From contig NZ_CP017671.1 in the NCBI RefSeq assembly GCF_001874625.1, positions 992,001 through 1,056,000 of the forward strand: DNA of 64,000 nucleotides, in the 5' to 3' direction. This DNA is from Providencia rettgeri (GTDB lineage: Bacteria; Pseudomonadota; Gammaproteobacteria; Enterobacterales; Enterobacteriaceae). Below the pieces are notes generated by a model, which worked only from the letters and a program-made list of their open reading frames with translations, made no database searches and had not been told where the DNA came from. Positions 7,251 to 16,333 of the stretch are shown here, one piece after another; the stretch's first letter is position 1; each line of letters begins with the position of its first letter. The position numbers were made by a program, and so were the translations under genes.

Positions 7251-8258
7251 ATGGCAAAGCAAGATAGCTCAACAACGATAATAGATATAGCTAAGCGTGC
7301 TAATGTAACGGATATTACAGTCTCAAGGGCATTTAACCATCCAGAAATGGTAAAGAAAGAAACTCGAGATAAAATATTGGCAATAGCTCAAGAGCTAAAT
7401 TATGTTCCTAACCTTTTCGCTCGGAATTTGAAGAATAAAAATAGCCGCATAATTGGTGTGGTTACTGATAGCACATTTAACCCATTTTATGTTGTATTAA
7501 TTCAAACAGTTTCTCGTTTAGCGAAAGAAAAAGGCTATCAGGTGATGATCTTTGACTCGGATAGCGATGAAAAAGCAGAGAAAACGGCTATTGAGACCTT
7601 AGTTAGCTATAAGGCTAGTGGGATTCTGCTATCTCCTGTTCGCGATGATAAAGGCTATCAACCAAGTTACCTTTCTTTAATTGACCAGCACAATGTACCT
7701 TTAGTTTTTGTAGACCGTGCAATTTATGGCTATGAAAATAAATACTCGGGTTTATTTTTGAAAAACTTTGAAATTGGGGCATTAACAGGTAAGTTTTTGA
7801 GTCAGCAAGATTGTGATAATACGTTAATTGTTTCTGGTCCTAAAGACTCGGAAATTAGTTTGTCGCGTTTATCAGGAATATATGAGGCCTTTCCAAATAG
7901 GGGGAACATTCATGTATTATACAGTAGCTATATGTTTAATAAAAATGATGAAGCTTATTTAAGGGAGAAGGTTCAAGAACTATACACACCTAATATGTAT
8001 ATTGTGGGGCTTAATGGTATTATCACAGCAGGTATGTATAAAATTATTTTAGAATTAGGCTTGTCTTGCCGTTATTTTTCAGTCGATTTACCGCCATATG
8101 CTGATACTTATCACCTGTCTATTTCAGGTGTTCATCATGACTCTGTTTACCTTGGTGAGTTAACTACAGATTTATTATTTTCTGAAATAGAGCGTGAAAC
8201 AAATAAAAATCACCAAACAAAGCAAATATTTGTAGATGGTAAACTGGTTGTTTACTAA
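7251..8258 (+). CDS. LacI/GalR-family transcriptional regulator
   Basis: The 335-residue protein starts with a LacI helix-turn-helix (TIIDIAKRANVTDITVSRAF) and a hinge region with NYVPNLFARNLK. A periplasmic-binding-protein-like effector domain of about 270 residues follows. It is convergent with a sugar ABC transporter/dehydrogenase operon, ending 63 bp from it across a shared terminator. It is the obvious candidate regulator of that operon, whose start region carries a 20-bp palindrome with the central CG step typical of LacI-family operators. The effector is presumably the transported sugar or polyol. The ribosome-binding site is weak. Confidence 0.9.
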   Translation: MAKQDSSTTIIDIAKRANVTDITVSRAFNHPEMVKKETRDKILAIAQELNYVPNLFARNLKNKNSRIIGVVTDSTFNPFYVVLIQTVSRLAKEKGYQVMIFDSDSDEKAEKTAIETLVSYKASGILLSPVRDDKGYQPSYLSLIDQHNVPLVFVDRAIYGYENKYSGLFLKNFEIGALTGKFLSQQDCDNTLIVSGPKDSEISLSRLSGIYEAFPNRGNIHVLYSSYMFNKNDEAYLREKVQELYTPNMYIVGLNGIITAGMYKIILELGLSCRYFSVDLPPYADTYHLSISGVHHDSVYLGELTTDLLFSEIERETNKNHQTKQIFVDGKLVVY

Positions 8259-8260
8259 TT

Positions 8261-8292
8261 AAAGCGGCCTCGTTTAGAGGCCCTTTAATTTT
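8261..8292. terminator. Bidirectional terminator between lacI-type gene and ABC operon
   Basis: AAAGCGGCCTC pairs with GAGGCCCTTT around GTTTA. The hairpin is flanked by A-rich sequence on the left and a T-run on the right, so it can terminate both convergent transcripts. Confidence 0.85.
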
Positions 8293-8321
8293 TTATTATA
8301 TTATTTTAATAAAAGTTTAGC

Positions 8322-9293
8322 TTAGCGTTTCATTGAGCTAATTAATGTTGCTCCCCAGATAATTAAGCCTTTTACAATATATTGTACATAAGGGGAAATA
8401 CCGAGTAAATTTAAGCCATTATTGAGAACACCTAATATCATTGCTCCAATTAAGGTTCCGATAATCATTCCTCGGCCACCAGCGATGGATGCACCACCAA
8501 GCACAACGGCGGCAATAGCATCTAATTCAAAGCCTACACCTGCATTAGGTTGGCCACTCATAACACGGGAAGTAAAAATAAGGCCAGCGAATGCCGCGGT
8601 AAAACCACTAATCACATAAACTAACATTTTATAGCGTTCGACACGGATACCACTAAGACGAGCGGCTTCTTCATTACCTCCGATAGCATAAATATAGCGA
8701 CCAAATGAAACGTGGTTTAAAACAACATAAAAAATTAAGTAAAGCCCCAGCATTAATAAAATAGGAACTTGTATCCCCATTAATTCTTCACGTCCCCAAA
8801 AAGCAAATTCTTGGGGGAGCCCTGAAACAGGATAGCCACCGGTATAAATTAATGCTAAGCCTTTGGCGATTATCATGGCACCAAGTGTGACAATGATAGG
8901 TGGCATTTTACCGTAAGCGGCTAATATTCCATTAATAAAACCGAATGCAATACCTGATAATAGGCCAAGAGCGATTGCGGCATAGGGGTCCATGCCATAA
9001 TATTTCATTAAACCCGCCATTAAAGTTCCAGAAAGAGCCATAACAGCACCGACTGACAGGTCAATCCCCCCGGTCAAAATAGCAAATGTCATACCAATAG
9101 CAATAATGGCATTAATTGAAACCTGACGAGCAATCGTTGAAAGATTATTTACCGTTAAGAAATGCTCATTAAAAATGGACATACATGTAAATAAAAGAAT
9201 TAAACCAACGAGTGGTAAAAATGCAGGTATTTTTGTTAGCTTAGAAAAACTAAATTTATTTTTAGTTAATGGAATAGCACTTTGATTAGACAT
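8322..9293 (-). CDS. Sugar/polyol ABC transporter permease (RbsC-like)
   Basis: The permease has 323 residues from the ATG at 9293, with AGGA 8 bases upstream; an earlier in-frame start at 9326 would overlap the ATPase gene. It is of the carbohydrate uptake transporter-2 (CUT2) class: about 8-10 membrane segments, the conserved N-terminal stretch TVNNLSTIARQVSINAIIAIG, GGIDLSVGAVMAL, and the cytoplasmic coupling loop GGNEEAARLSGI. It would form a homodimer with the double-domain ATPase encoded just upstream and accept substrate from the binding protein. It is the last gene of the operon, ahead of a bidirectional terminator. Confidence 0.9.
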   Translation of the reverse strand: MSNQSAIPLTKNKFSFSKLTKIPAFLPLVGLILLFTCMSIFNEHFLTVNNLSTIARQVSINAIIAIGMTFAILTGGIDLSVGAVMALSGTLMAGLMKYYGMDPYAAIALGLLSGIAFGFINGILAAYGKMPPIIVTLGAMIIAKGLALIYTGGYPVSGLPQEFAFWGREELMGIQVPILLMLGLYLIFYVVLNHVSFGRYIYAIGGNEEAARLSGIRVERYKMLVYVISGFTAAFAGLIFTSRVMSGQPNAGVGFELDAIAAVVLGGASIAGGRGMIIGTLIGAMILGVLNNGLNLLGISPYVQYIVKGLIIWGATLISSMKR

Positions 9294-9303
9294 AGTCATT
9301 ATC

Positions 9304-10788
9304 CTATATAATATTGCCGGCTGCATGTACCATGATCTGAGTTGAGTTTATATCGTCCCCATTTAACTCAGCGGCAATTTCACCATCTCGAAAAACTAAA
9401 ACTCGGTCACTAACACCGATAACTTCTGGCAACTCTGATGAAATCATAATGATAGAAATCCCTTTTTCAGTCAGAGAGCGCATTAACTGATAGATTTCTG
9501 ATTTCGCACCAACATCAATTCCTCGAGTAGGCTCATCGAAAATAAGAATTTTAGCTTGCTTATTTAGCCAGCGAGCAATAACAACTTTTTGCTGATTACC
9601 ACCACTTAGAGTGGAAACGGCAGTGTGAGGCTCTGGTGTTTTAACTTTTACTTGAGAAATTAATTCAATAGATAAAGTGAGTTCTTTTTTATTTTGGATT
9701 AAAAATAATTTTTGAGCGTGGTTATTTAACCAAATATTCTCTTTTACAGAGAAAGGCAAAACAAGTCCTTGAGTTTTTCGACTTTCAGGTAATAAACCAA
9801 TTCCTAATTGTAAAGCCGTCGCAGCTGATTTAATTTTGACTTCTTTACCTTCTAAAATAACTTTTTTCTTATAGGATTTATCAGCACCAATCATGGCAAG
9901 AATGGTTTCGGTACGGCCTGAGCCGACTAAACCAGCTAACCCTAATATCTCCCCTTTTTTTAACTGAATATGGTTTACAGGGCTATTAGCAAAACGCTGG
10001 ACCTCAGCATCTAAAATGACCTCTTGTTGATCAAATTGGCGCTTATGAGGGTAAATATTTTCTACTTCACGACCGACCATCATTTCGATAATCACATCTA
10101 AATCGGTATCATCGACTTTACGCGAACCGATGTATTGACCATCGCGTAATACGCTGATAGTGTCACAAATCTCATAAATTTCTTCTAAATGGTGAGAAAT
10201 AAAAAACATCCCAACCCCTTTAGCTTTTAAATCACGCATAACATCAAATAAATGATTGGCTTCATTCGGTGTTAATGTCGCTGTAGGCTCATCTAATACG
10301 AGGATTTTTGCATCTAAAGAAAGTGCTTTTGCAATTTCGACAAATTGTTGTTCTGCGATACTTAAATGGCTAATAGGTTCATCAATATTAATATTCACAC
10401 CTAGCTCAGCTAATATCTCCTGAGACTTTTTACGCATTGATTTTCTATCTAATAAACCAAGTTTATTCTTTAACTCTCTATTTAAAAAAATATTTTCAAA
10501 AGCATTTAAATAAGGAATTAGTGAAAACTCTTGGAAAATAATACCCACACCCGCTTTAATGGCGTCTCTGTAGTTATGAAACGTATGTTCCTTACCTTCA
10601 ATCAGAATTTGCCCGCTATCAGGTTTATGTATTCCACATAAAACTTTCATTAGCGTTGATTTGCCTGCGCCATTTTCACCTAATAATGCGTGAACCTCTC
10701 CTTTTTCCAAAGAGAGATTGATATTATCTAACGCCTTAACCCCAGGGAAAGTTTTGCTGACATCTTTTAATGCTAATAATTGCATCAT
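9304..10788 (-). CDS. Sugar/polyol ABC transporter ATPase (RbsA-like, two nucleotide-binding domains)
   Basis: The 494-residue protein has two fused ATPase domains. The first has Walker A GENGAGKST and the degenerate signature LSIAEQQ. The second has the signature LSGGNQQK, while its Walker A is modified (GLVGSGRTE), as is usual for CUT2 ATPases. Walker B motifs are LVLDEPTATL and LIFDEPTRG. It powers uptake of a monosaccharide or polyol with the neighbouring permease and periplasmic binding protein. Two adjacent ATG codons are possible starts (10788 or 10785); the second has better spacing to GGGAAG. Confidence 0.9.
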   Translation of the reverse strand: MMQLLALKDVSKTFPGVKALDNINLSLEKGEVHALLGENGAGKSTLMKVLCGIHKPDSGQILIEGKEHTFHNYRDAIKAGVGIIFQEFSLIPYLNAFENIFLNRELKNKLGLLDRKSMRKKSQEILAELGVNINIDEPISHLSIAEQQFVEIAKALSLDAKILVLDEPTATLTPNEANHLFDVMRDLKAKGVGMFFISHHLEEIYEICDTISVLRDGQYIGSRKVDDTDLDVIIEMMVGREVENIYPHKRQFDQQEVILDAEVQRFANSPVNHIQLKKGEILGLAGLVGSGRTETILAMIGADKSYKKKVILEGKEVKIKSAATALQLGIGLLPESRKTQGLVLPFSVKENIWLNNHAQKLFLIQNKKELTLSIELISQVKVKTPEPHTAVSTLSGGNQQKVVIARWLNKQAKILIFDEPTRGIDVGAKSEIYQLMRSLTEKGISIIMISSELPEVIGVSDRVLVFRDGEIAAELNGDDINSTQIMVHAAGNII

Positions 10789-10888
10789 ATTGCTTCCCTA
10801 TATTTTCTTCACCGCTTAAAAATGGGTAACAAAGTCATTTGGAAGATAAATATTCCAATATGCATTTTATTATTAATTGTTATTGGAG

Positions 10889-10927
10889 ATGTATTGCACC
10901 TATACATAGGATATGGGTGCAATACAT
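10889..10927 (-). promoter_or_regulatory. Intercistronic stem-loop between binding protein and ATPase genes
   Basis: ATGTATTGCACC (10889-10900) is perfectly complementary to GGTGCAATACAT (10916-10927). The hairpin sits right after the binding-protein stop and 100 bp before the ATPase start. Without a clear T-run, it is best read as an mRNA-stabilising or partially terminating element. Such an element gives binding protein in excess over membrane components, as in other ABC operons. Confidence 0.6.
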
Positions 10928-10945
10928 TATTTATAAAACGAACGA

Positions 10946-11860
10946 TTACCAGTGGAAATCTTTAGCGTTAGTTTTGTCGATTAACTTAACATCAATAGGG
11001 ACTTCTTTCGGTACGTTAGCGCCCCAATATTTTGCTAGCCCCATTGCTAAGCCAATGCGGACTTGGTCACGCGGGAACTGCGCAGAAGTTGCGATAAACG
11101 GAGAGTTACCTTTTGCAATTTCAGCAACAGCTTCAGGTGAACCATCAACACTGACCAATTTCACATCACGACCAGAGGATTCAATTGCGGCTAATGCACC
11201 TAAAGAACCGACATCATTAACACTAAAGATCCCGTTTAGTGTAGGGTTAGCTTGTAGCATGTTTTCTGTGACATTCATTGCAGTATCACGCTCTTGCTTA
11301 CCGTTCAATTTAGTCACAATCTTGATATTTGGATATTCTTTCATGGCGGCTTCGAAACCGCGAACACGTTCTAGAATTGGGACTACTGGAATACCATCTA
11401 AAATAGCGACTTCACCTTTACCACCAAGTGCTTCACCTAGGCGTTTACCTGCCATTAAGCCCGCATCGTAGTTTTTAGAACCTACAAAAGAGTCTATTGG
11501 CCCATTTGCTTGCGCATCAATAGCGATGACAACGACGCCGGCTTTCTTCGCTGCAAGTACTGCAGTTTCAGCACCGACACTATCGGCTGGGTTGATTAGC
11601 AAAATATCGATTTTTTTCTGTAACATATCTTCGATATCGCTGGTTTGTTTTGAGACATCATGAGCGGCGTCAGAAATATATAATTGTGCACCCATATCGC
11701 CTGTTGCGCTCTCTAAGGCTTCTTTCATGGTGACAAAATACTCGTTATTTAGCTCTTGAAACGACATGCCAACGGAAACTGGTTTAGCCGTAGCGTTAAA
11801 CGCCATACCTAAGGTTAGTACACTTGCAGCTACAGCTAACTTTTTGAATTTACTCAACAT
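10946..11860 (-). CDS. Periplasmic sugar/polyol-binding protein
   Basis: This is a 304-residue precursor with a typical signal peptide: KFKK, a hydrophobic stretch, then cleavage after AFNATA. The mature part is a type I periplasmic binding protein (ribose/galactose-binding class), with QTSDIEDMLQKKIDILLINP, GSKNYDAGLMAG and a FSVNDVGSLGAL hinge/ligand segment. It should capture the substrate for the adjacent permease and ATPase. It is separated from the ATPase gene by a perfect stem-loop and lies downstream of the dehydrogenase gene on the same strand. The substrate is unknown; a C4-C6 polyol or ketose fits the company it keeps. Confidence 0.9.
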   Translation of the reverse strand: MLSKFKKLAVAASVLTLGMAFNATAKPVSVGMSFQELNNEYFVTMKEALESATGDMGAQLYISDAAHDVSKQTSDIEDMLQKKIDILLINPADSVGAETAVLAAKKAGVVVIAIDAQANGPIDSFVGSKNYDAGLMAGKRLGEALGGKGEVAILDGIPVVPILERVRGFEAAMKEYPNIKIVTKLNGKQERDTAMNVTENMLQANPTLNGIFSVNDVGSLGALAAIESSGRDVKLVSVDGSPEAVAEIAKGNSPFIATSAQFPRDQVRIGLAMGLAKYWGANVPKEVPIDVKLIDKTNAKDFHW

Positions 11861-11955
11861 AAGATGTTCTCCTAAACGAGCGTTTAATTATATGTAGGGT
11901 ATTACTTTGTTTAATGTTTATTTGAATTATCAATTGCGACAAACGGTTAATATAT

Positions 11956-13029
11956 TTATGGTTTAATGACGACTTTAATTGAGTCTGCCGATTTGGCCAT
12001 AACAAAGGCTTCTTCCCAATCATCGATGGAGTAGAAGTGGGTAACGATATCATCGGCACTGACTAAACCACGGCTAAATAGGTCGATAGCGACTTCATAG
12101 CTGTATGGGCCTAAGTGAGCTCCGCGGATATCTAATTCTTTACGGTCACCAATAATCGACCAGTCAACGGTTGTTTCTTTGCCAAAGACGCTAAACTCAA
12201 CGAAACGCCCCAATTTACGGATCATTTCTAGGCCTTGAGTAACGCCAATAGGTGCGCCTGTCGCTTCGATATAAACATCGCAACCGTAGCCTTCGGTCAT
12301 CTCTTTAACTAGTTTGATGGCGTCTTCTTTAAGCGGGTTGATCACCACGTCAGCCCCAAATTTTTTTGCTAGCTCAAGGCGTTCATCAATAGCATCGATA
12401 ACGACCAGTTTTTTCGGAGTTTTCAGTTTAGCAACTTGGATCATGCATAATCCAAGAGGCCCAGCACCGGCAATGACGACGACGTCATTTAAGTCAATAT
12501 CACCACGGCGTACCGTGTGAATAGCACAAGCCATTGGCTCAATTAAAGCGGCATCTTTATCCGAAAGTTCATCAGGGATTTTGTGAATAATTGCACGTTC
12601 AGAAAACCGCATATATTCAGCCATACCACCATCGGCAACTTCTTTTTGGAAGCCATAGATATCATGGGTTTCACACATCCAGTATTTACCAGATTTACAG
12701 AAACGGCATTCCCAACAAGGAACGATTTGTTCTGCTAGTATGCGGTCACCTACCTTTAATTTAAATTTTTCGGCAGAGCCTTCACCTAATTCAGCGACAC
12801 GACCATAAAATTCATGGCCTGGCACTACAGGTGCTTTGATCCACGGGTCATCTCCCCAGAACATTTGAGCACCATCATTCGCTTTACAGTCACCAGCACA
12901 GATCCCGCACCCATCGACTTTGATAACAACTTCTCTATATCCTGGTATTGGTCTTTTTATATTTTCAAATCGGTAATCATGGGGACCATGACAAACAACG
13001 GCTTTCATTTTTTCAGGTAGCTTACTCAT
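11956..13029 (-). CDS. Zinc-dependent medium-chain dehydrogenase (polyol dehydrogenase; possibly erythritol/L-threitol)
   Basis: The 357-residue protein of the MDR superfamily has a catalytic zinc site CGICAGDCK/GHEFYGRV. The structural zinc cysteines are at CWECRFCKSGKYWMC, and the NAD-binding Rossmann motif is GAGPLGLCMIQVAK. CGICAGDCKAN and the following WGDDPWIK resemble proteins annotated as erythritol/L-threitol dehydrogenase, though this recollection cannot be tested here. It is the first gene of an operon with a CUT2 sugar/polyol importer. Oxidation of the imported polyol to a ketose is therefore the likely role. Its upstream region holds two palindromes proposed as operators. Confidence 0.85.
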   Translation of the reverse strand: MSKLPEKMKAVVCHGPHDYRFENIKRPIPGYREVVIKVDGCGICAGDCKANDGAQMFWGDDPWIKAPVVPGHEFYGRVAELGEGSAEKFKLKVGDRILAEQIVPCWECRFCKSGKYWMCETHDIYGFQKEVADGGMAEYMRFSERAIIHKIPDELSDKDAALIEPMACAIHTVRRGDIDLNDVVVIAGAGPLGLCMIQVAKLKTPKKLVVIDAIDERLELAKKFGADVVINPLKEDAIKLVKEMTEGYGCDVYIEATGAPIGVTQGLEMIRKLGRFVEFSVFGKETTVDWSIIGDRKELDIRGAHLGPYSYEVAIDLFSRGLVSADDIVTHFYSIDDWEEAFVMAKSADSIKVVIKP

Positions 13030-13059
13030 GTTCTAAAACCTCTTTCTAGTTGTTAGCCC

Positions 13060-13079
13060 TAATGTTGACGTCAACATTA
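13060..13079. promoter_or_regulatory. 20-bp perfect palindrome, candidate LacI-family operator
   Basis: TAATGTTGACGTCAACATTA is self-complementary over all 20 positions with a central CG step, the form recognised by LacI/GalR-family regulators. It is centred about 40 bp upstream of the dehydrogenase start. The LacI-type regulator at 7251-8258 is the natural candidate ligand. Confidence 0.65.
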
Positions 13080-13192
13080 AGCGTTTTTTTTATAACTCAT
13101 GACTTGATTTTTTAACGCTTAACTATCAATAACGGTACGAATGTAAGAAAAATGGTTATTTAATGTTATAGATAAAATAAATTTTTTTTAAT

Positions 13193-13208
13193 ATGACGAC
13201 GTCGTCAT
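13193..13208. promoter_or_regulatory. 16-bp perfect palindrome upstream of the polyol operon
   Basis: ATGACGACGTCGTCAT is fully self-complementary and shares the TGACG...CGTCA outer half-sites and central ACGT core with the site at 13060. At 130 bp distance it could be an auxiliary operator for looping. Confidence 0.45.
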
Positions 13209-13725
13209 TTTTGAAACTAGGTATTTAAAAAACTAAAATTTGTGATTTAAATCCTAATTTTAGTCGTCTCTCTAAGTGTTTTCATTAGTAAATGGGAACG
13301 CTATGGATGTTTGTAATGCAATGAAATTAAACATAAAAAAATTCTCATTTCTCGATTTACTTCTTTTTAAGAAATGAATGTAACGCCGAGTATAATTATT
13401 TTAACTATTTTCAGAAGAGGGGAATGTATGCAAAAACATTTCAGCTCACATTTTTCAATGAAAATAATTTTAATGATTATCAAATAAAGTGATCTATATT
13501 GGTGAAATAGCCATTATTTTAAGAAATAAAATTTTATTTAAAAAGACTAAACAGAGTAATAGATAATTTTGATTGGTTATTGCTACTATTTTTCTTAAGA
13601 ATGACTTTTACAAAAAAAGAGCTTTATACTTTGTTGTAATTTATCAAGCAAAGCATAAAGCCAATTAGAGCCAATATTTAACTTCATTTTGTTAAGGAAA
13701 CTGTCGAACTACTATTAAATAAAGT

Positions 13726-13750
13726 GGTGCGAGGGGGATTCTCTCGCACC
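13726..13750 (-). terminator. Terminator of the racemase-dcuA operon
   Basis: GGTGCGAG pairs with CTCGCACC around 9 bases. On the minus strand it follows the DcuA-like stop after about 12 bases and is trailed by a short T-rich stretch. Confidence 0.7.
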
Positions 13751-13762
13751 GAAAGCAGAAGG

Positions 13763-15064
13763 TTAAACGACCATCGGTGCAATGATAAAACCGAAGGCGA
13801 CACCTGCAATTATTCCGCCTAGCCCTGGTAACATAAATGGGTGATTTAAAATGTATTTTCCGACGCGTGTAGAACCGGTTGAGTCAAACTCTATTGCGGC
13901 TAAAGACGTTGGATAGGTAGGCAGAACAAAAACCCCAGTGACGGCGACAAAAGATGCCAATATAGCCCATGTTGGAACATCTAAGGCAATGGCTAAAGGA
14001 ATAATTAATGGTGTGGTGGCACCTTGTGAGTAGAGTAATGCGCAGGTAAAAAATAGCACTAAAGCTAACAAAATAGGGTAGGCGGATAATACATCTCCAG
14101 CGATGGCTTTAATTTGGTCCATATGCGCATCGACAAATGTAGTTCCTAAAGTCACGATACCTAATATGACCGCGAGGGAGCTCATTCCTGAACGGAAAGT
14201 TGGCGCTAAAACAATTGAATTTGGCGATGTTTTACAAAAAACAACCATTAAACATGCAGCACTGAGCATACAGATAATGATGATATCTCGAGTTCCCATG
14301 GGTTTACCAATATCAAAACCAGGGCGCAATTGAGGGAATGCAGCTAGTATAACGATAGCAAACGTCGCAATAATAAATAGGACGACAGAGAATTTTTCTC
14401 TCGTAGTGCTCTCGCCTTTTTTCTCTTCGTATTTATGAACTAACCCTTTTTGTAGGCGTTCTAAATAAACCTCATCATCTTCTAGTTCACAGCCTTGGCG
14501 TGATGCGATAAATGCTGCGACCATTGCTGCGACGAAAGAGGCTGGTAGACAAACAGACATAACCACAATAAAGGTAACACCATTCCCTTCCATAATGGTT
14601 AACATGGCAGCCATCGCCGCACTGATTGGCGAACCAGAAATGGCGATTTGGGATGCAACAACTGAGCCTGCTAAGGTTCTGGATGGGCGGATACCCGAAT
14701 CTTTCGCAATTTCAGCAATCACGGGGAGCATGGAGAACACAATAAAGCCGGTTCCTGCCATGATAGTCATTACCCAAGTTGTAATTGGTGCTATAATATT
14801 CAAATACTTAGGGTTTTTACGCATAAATTTGCTGGCAAGGCGTACCAAGTAATCCATACCTCCAGCAGCTTGTAATGCGGACGCTGCAACTACGACGGTC
14901 ATAATAATTAAAATAACATCGACAGGGGGAGAGCCTATAGGTAAACCAAATCCAATCGTTAAGACGGCTAAACCTAATCCACCGCATAGCCCTATACCTA
15001 TTCCTCCCATACGTATACCGAAGAAAATTGCGCCTAATACCACAATGATTTCTAGCCAAACCAT
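13763..15064 (-). CDS. DcuA-like C4-dicarboxylate/aspartate transporter
   Basis: The transporter has 433 residues from the ATG at 15064 (GGAGA upstream), the same length as E. coli DcuA; a longer start at 15094 is not needed. It is a Dcu family integral membrane protein with about ten or more helices. Conserved blocks are GGIGIGLCGGLG, MRKNPKYLNIIAP, ASQIAISGSPISAAMAA, LLYSQGATTP and FVLPTYPTSLAAIEFD. Dcu carriers exchange or import aspartate, fumarate, malate and succinate, mainly under anaerobiosis. Here the upstream gene in the operon is an aspartate racemase homologue, which points to aspartate, perhaps the D-form, as a substrate. This specialised use is inference. Confidence 0.9.
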   Translation of the reverse strand: MVWLEIIVVLGAIFFGIRMGGIGIGLCGGLGLAVLTIGFGLPIGSPPVDVILIIMTVVVAASALQAAGGMDYLVRLASKFMRKNPKYLNIIAPITTWVMTIMAGTGFIVFSMLPVIAEIAKDSGIRPSRTLAGSVVASQIAISGSPISAAMAAMLTIMEGNGVTFIVVMSVCLPASFVAAMVAAFIASRQGCELEDDEVYLERLQKGLVHKYEEKKGESTTREKFSVVLFIIATFAIVILAAFPQLRPGFDIGKPMGTRDIIIICMLSAACLMVVFCKTSPNSIVLAPTFRSGMSSLAVILGIVTLGTTFVDAHMDQIKAIAGDVLSAYPILLALVLFFTCALLYSQGATTPLIIPLAIALDVPTWAILASFVAVTGVFVLPTYPTSLAAIEFDSTGSTRVGKYILNHPFMLPGLGGIIAGVAFGFIIAPMVV

Positions 15065-15144
15065 AATCGTCTCCAATAGACAATATATTGTCATTAGTAA
15101 TATAAAAATTAATTTTTGATAATTAATATGAGTTATAAATGTTT

Positions 15145-15873
15145 TTATGCGTTTCTATTTATCATTAGATTTTGTCGTCCAACTCTATTTTCATACCAAT
15201 GAATACTGGCTCTGACTAATGAGCTGGTTGAGTCAATGTATTTTTCAGGGTATTTATTTGTTTCATTTTCAAGAATGACGGGAACTTCAGTACAACCTAA
15301 AACAATAATTTCAGCACCTCGAGAAAATAATAATTCGGCTTGTTCTTTCATGATGGATTCCGCTGTTTTTTTATTTCCCGACTTTAATAAATAAATGCTT
15401 TTCATTACCATTTCTTGGCTTTTAATATCTGGAGTAATACACTTTAATTTTTCACTCTCTATATTTTTTTGATATAACCCCATAAGCATAGTGGCATTGG
15501 TTGCTAATAAACCGATATGTTTTTTCTTAGTGGCTAGCACTTCCATCATTGTCGTTTCAACAATACTTAGCATATCGACGTGACAGGCCTGCTTGAGCTC
15601 GTCAAACCAAAAATGTGCAGTATTACAAGGGATAACAATACATTCAGCACCAGCAGTTTCGAGTTTTTTTAAATAATCAGTCATTAAGGGCAAGGGGGAT
15701 ACGCCATGGTTTAATAACGCTTCAGTACGGTCTGGAATATCAGGAATGGATGATATTATTAAAGGGATATGCTCTTGGTCTTTATTTGCGACAGTATAGT
15801 TCACAAATTTATTAAATAAATCGACGGTGGCAGCAGGCCCCATTCCTCCTAACACTCCAATTAAACCTTTCAT
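15145..15873 (-). CDS. Aspartate/glutamate racemase family protein
   Basis: The 242 residues carry the two catalytic cysteine motifs of the PLP-independent Asp/Glu racemase superfamily: IPCNTAHFW (Cys83) and LGCTEVPV (Cys194). The N-terminus GVLGGMGPAAT is also characteristic. Two reactive cysteines on either side support true racemisation of aspartate (or glutamate). It is first in an operon with a DcuA-like carrier 80 bp downstream and divergent from a LysR regulator. The layout suggests uptake of D-aspartate and conversion to L-aspartate. EcL-DER-type broad-specificity racemases are an alternative. Confidence 0.85.
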   Translation of the reverse strand: MKGLIGVLGGMGPAATVDLFNKFVNYTVANKDQEHIPLIISSIPDIPDRTEALLNHGVSPLPLMTDYLKKLETAGAECIVIPCNTAHFWFDELKQACHVDMLSIVETTMMEVLATKKKHIGLLATNATMLMGLYQKNIESEKLKCITPDIKSQEMVMKSIYLLKSGNKKTAESIMKEQAELLFSRGAEIIVLGCTEVPVILENETNKYPEKYIDSTSSLVRASIHWYENRVGRQNLMINRNA

Positions 15874-15944
15874 TTTAATACTCCTGCCTCATACACCTTA
15901 TTTTATAAAATAAGGGTAGTGAGATGTTATATTACTTAAATTAT

Positions 15945-15960
15945 TTAACATATAAGTTAA
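15945..15960. promoter_or_regulatory. Candidate LysR-type binding site in the divergent promoter region
   Basis: TTAAC-N6-GTTAA is an interrupted palindrome containing the T-N11-A core typical of LysR-family sites. It lies about 70 bp upstream of the racemase start in the 460-bp divergent region 15874-16333. That region otherwise holds only A+T-rich sequence without genes. In A+T-rich DNA such a motif can arise by chance. Confidence 0.3.
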
Positions 15961-16333
15961 TATTTAATTAGCTATTAACTTATTTATCCCTGATTAATCT
16001 GTGGATAATATTTATCAATGTTTATCTAGGAAGAGAAATGCAAGTAAGTATGGTTTGATGCAAGATACGCATTAAAAATTAATCCTAAAATTAAATTATT
16101 TTAATAATGTAAGCTGAAAGGCTGAGTAGCATTGGCTTTGTGGAAAAGATATGAAATAAATAAAATTAGTTTTTGATTTTTGTTAATGTTTTAAATGGTA
16201 GGCTTATGCATAATACAAATAATGAATCTACAATATCAGCTTAATATTTTAACTAACAATTAACTTAAGATATCAATAAAAAAACTTTTAATGTTTTATA
16301 TTTTAACAGCAAGTCCACTTAAGGCTTAATAAC

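Larger units (their letters stand above)
13030..13725. other. Gene-free region between polyol operon and dcuA-like gene
   Basis: The stretch holds no credible reading frame. Its right part is A+T-rich. The left 180 bp carry the promoter region of the dehydrogenase operon with two palindromes; the rest shows nothing I can name. Confidence 0.6.

Noticed and set aside
10839-11471. Plus-strand 210-residue frame opposite the binding-protein gene
   Set aside because: It is the mirror of the conserved signal-peptide-bearing binding protein and has no coding features of its own.
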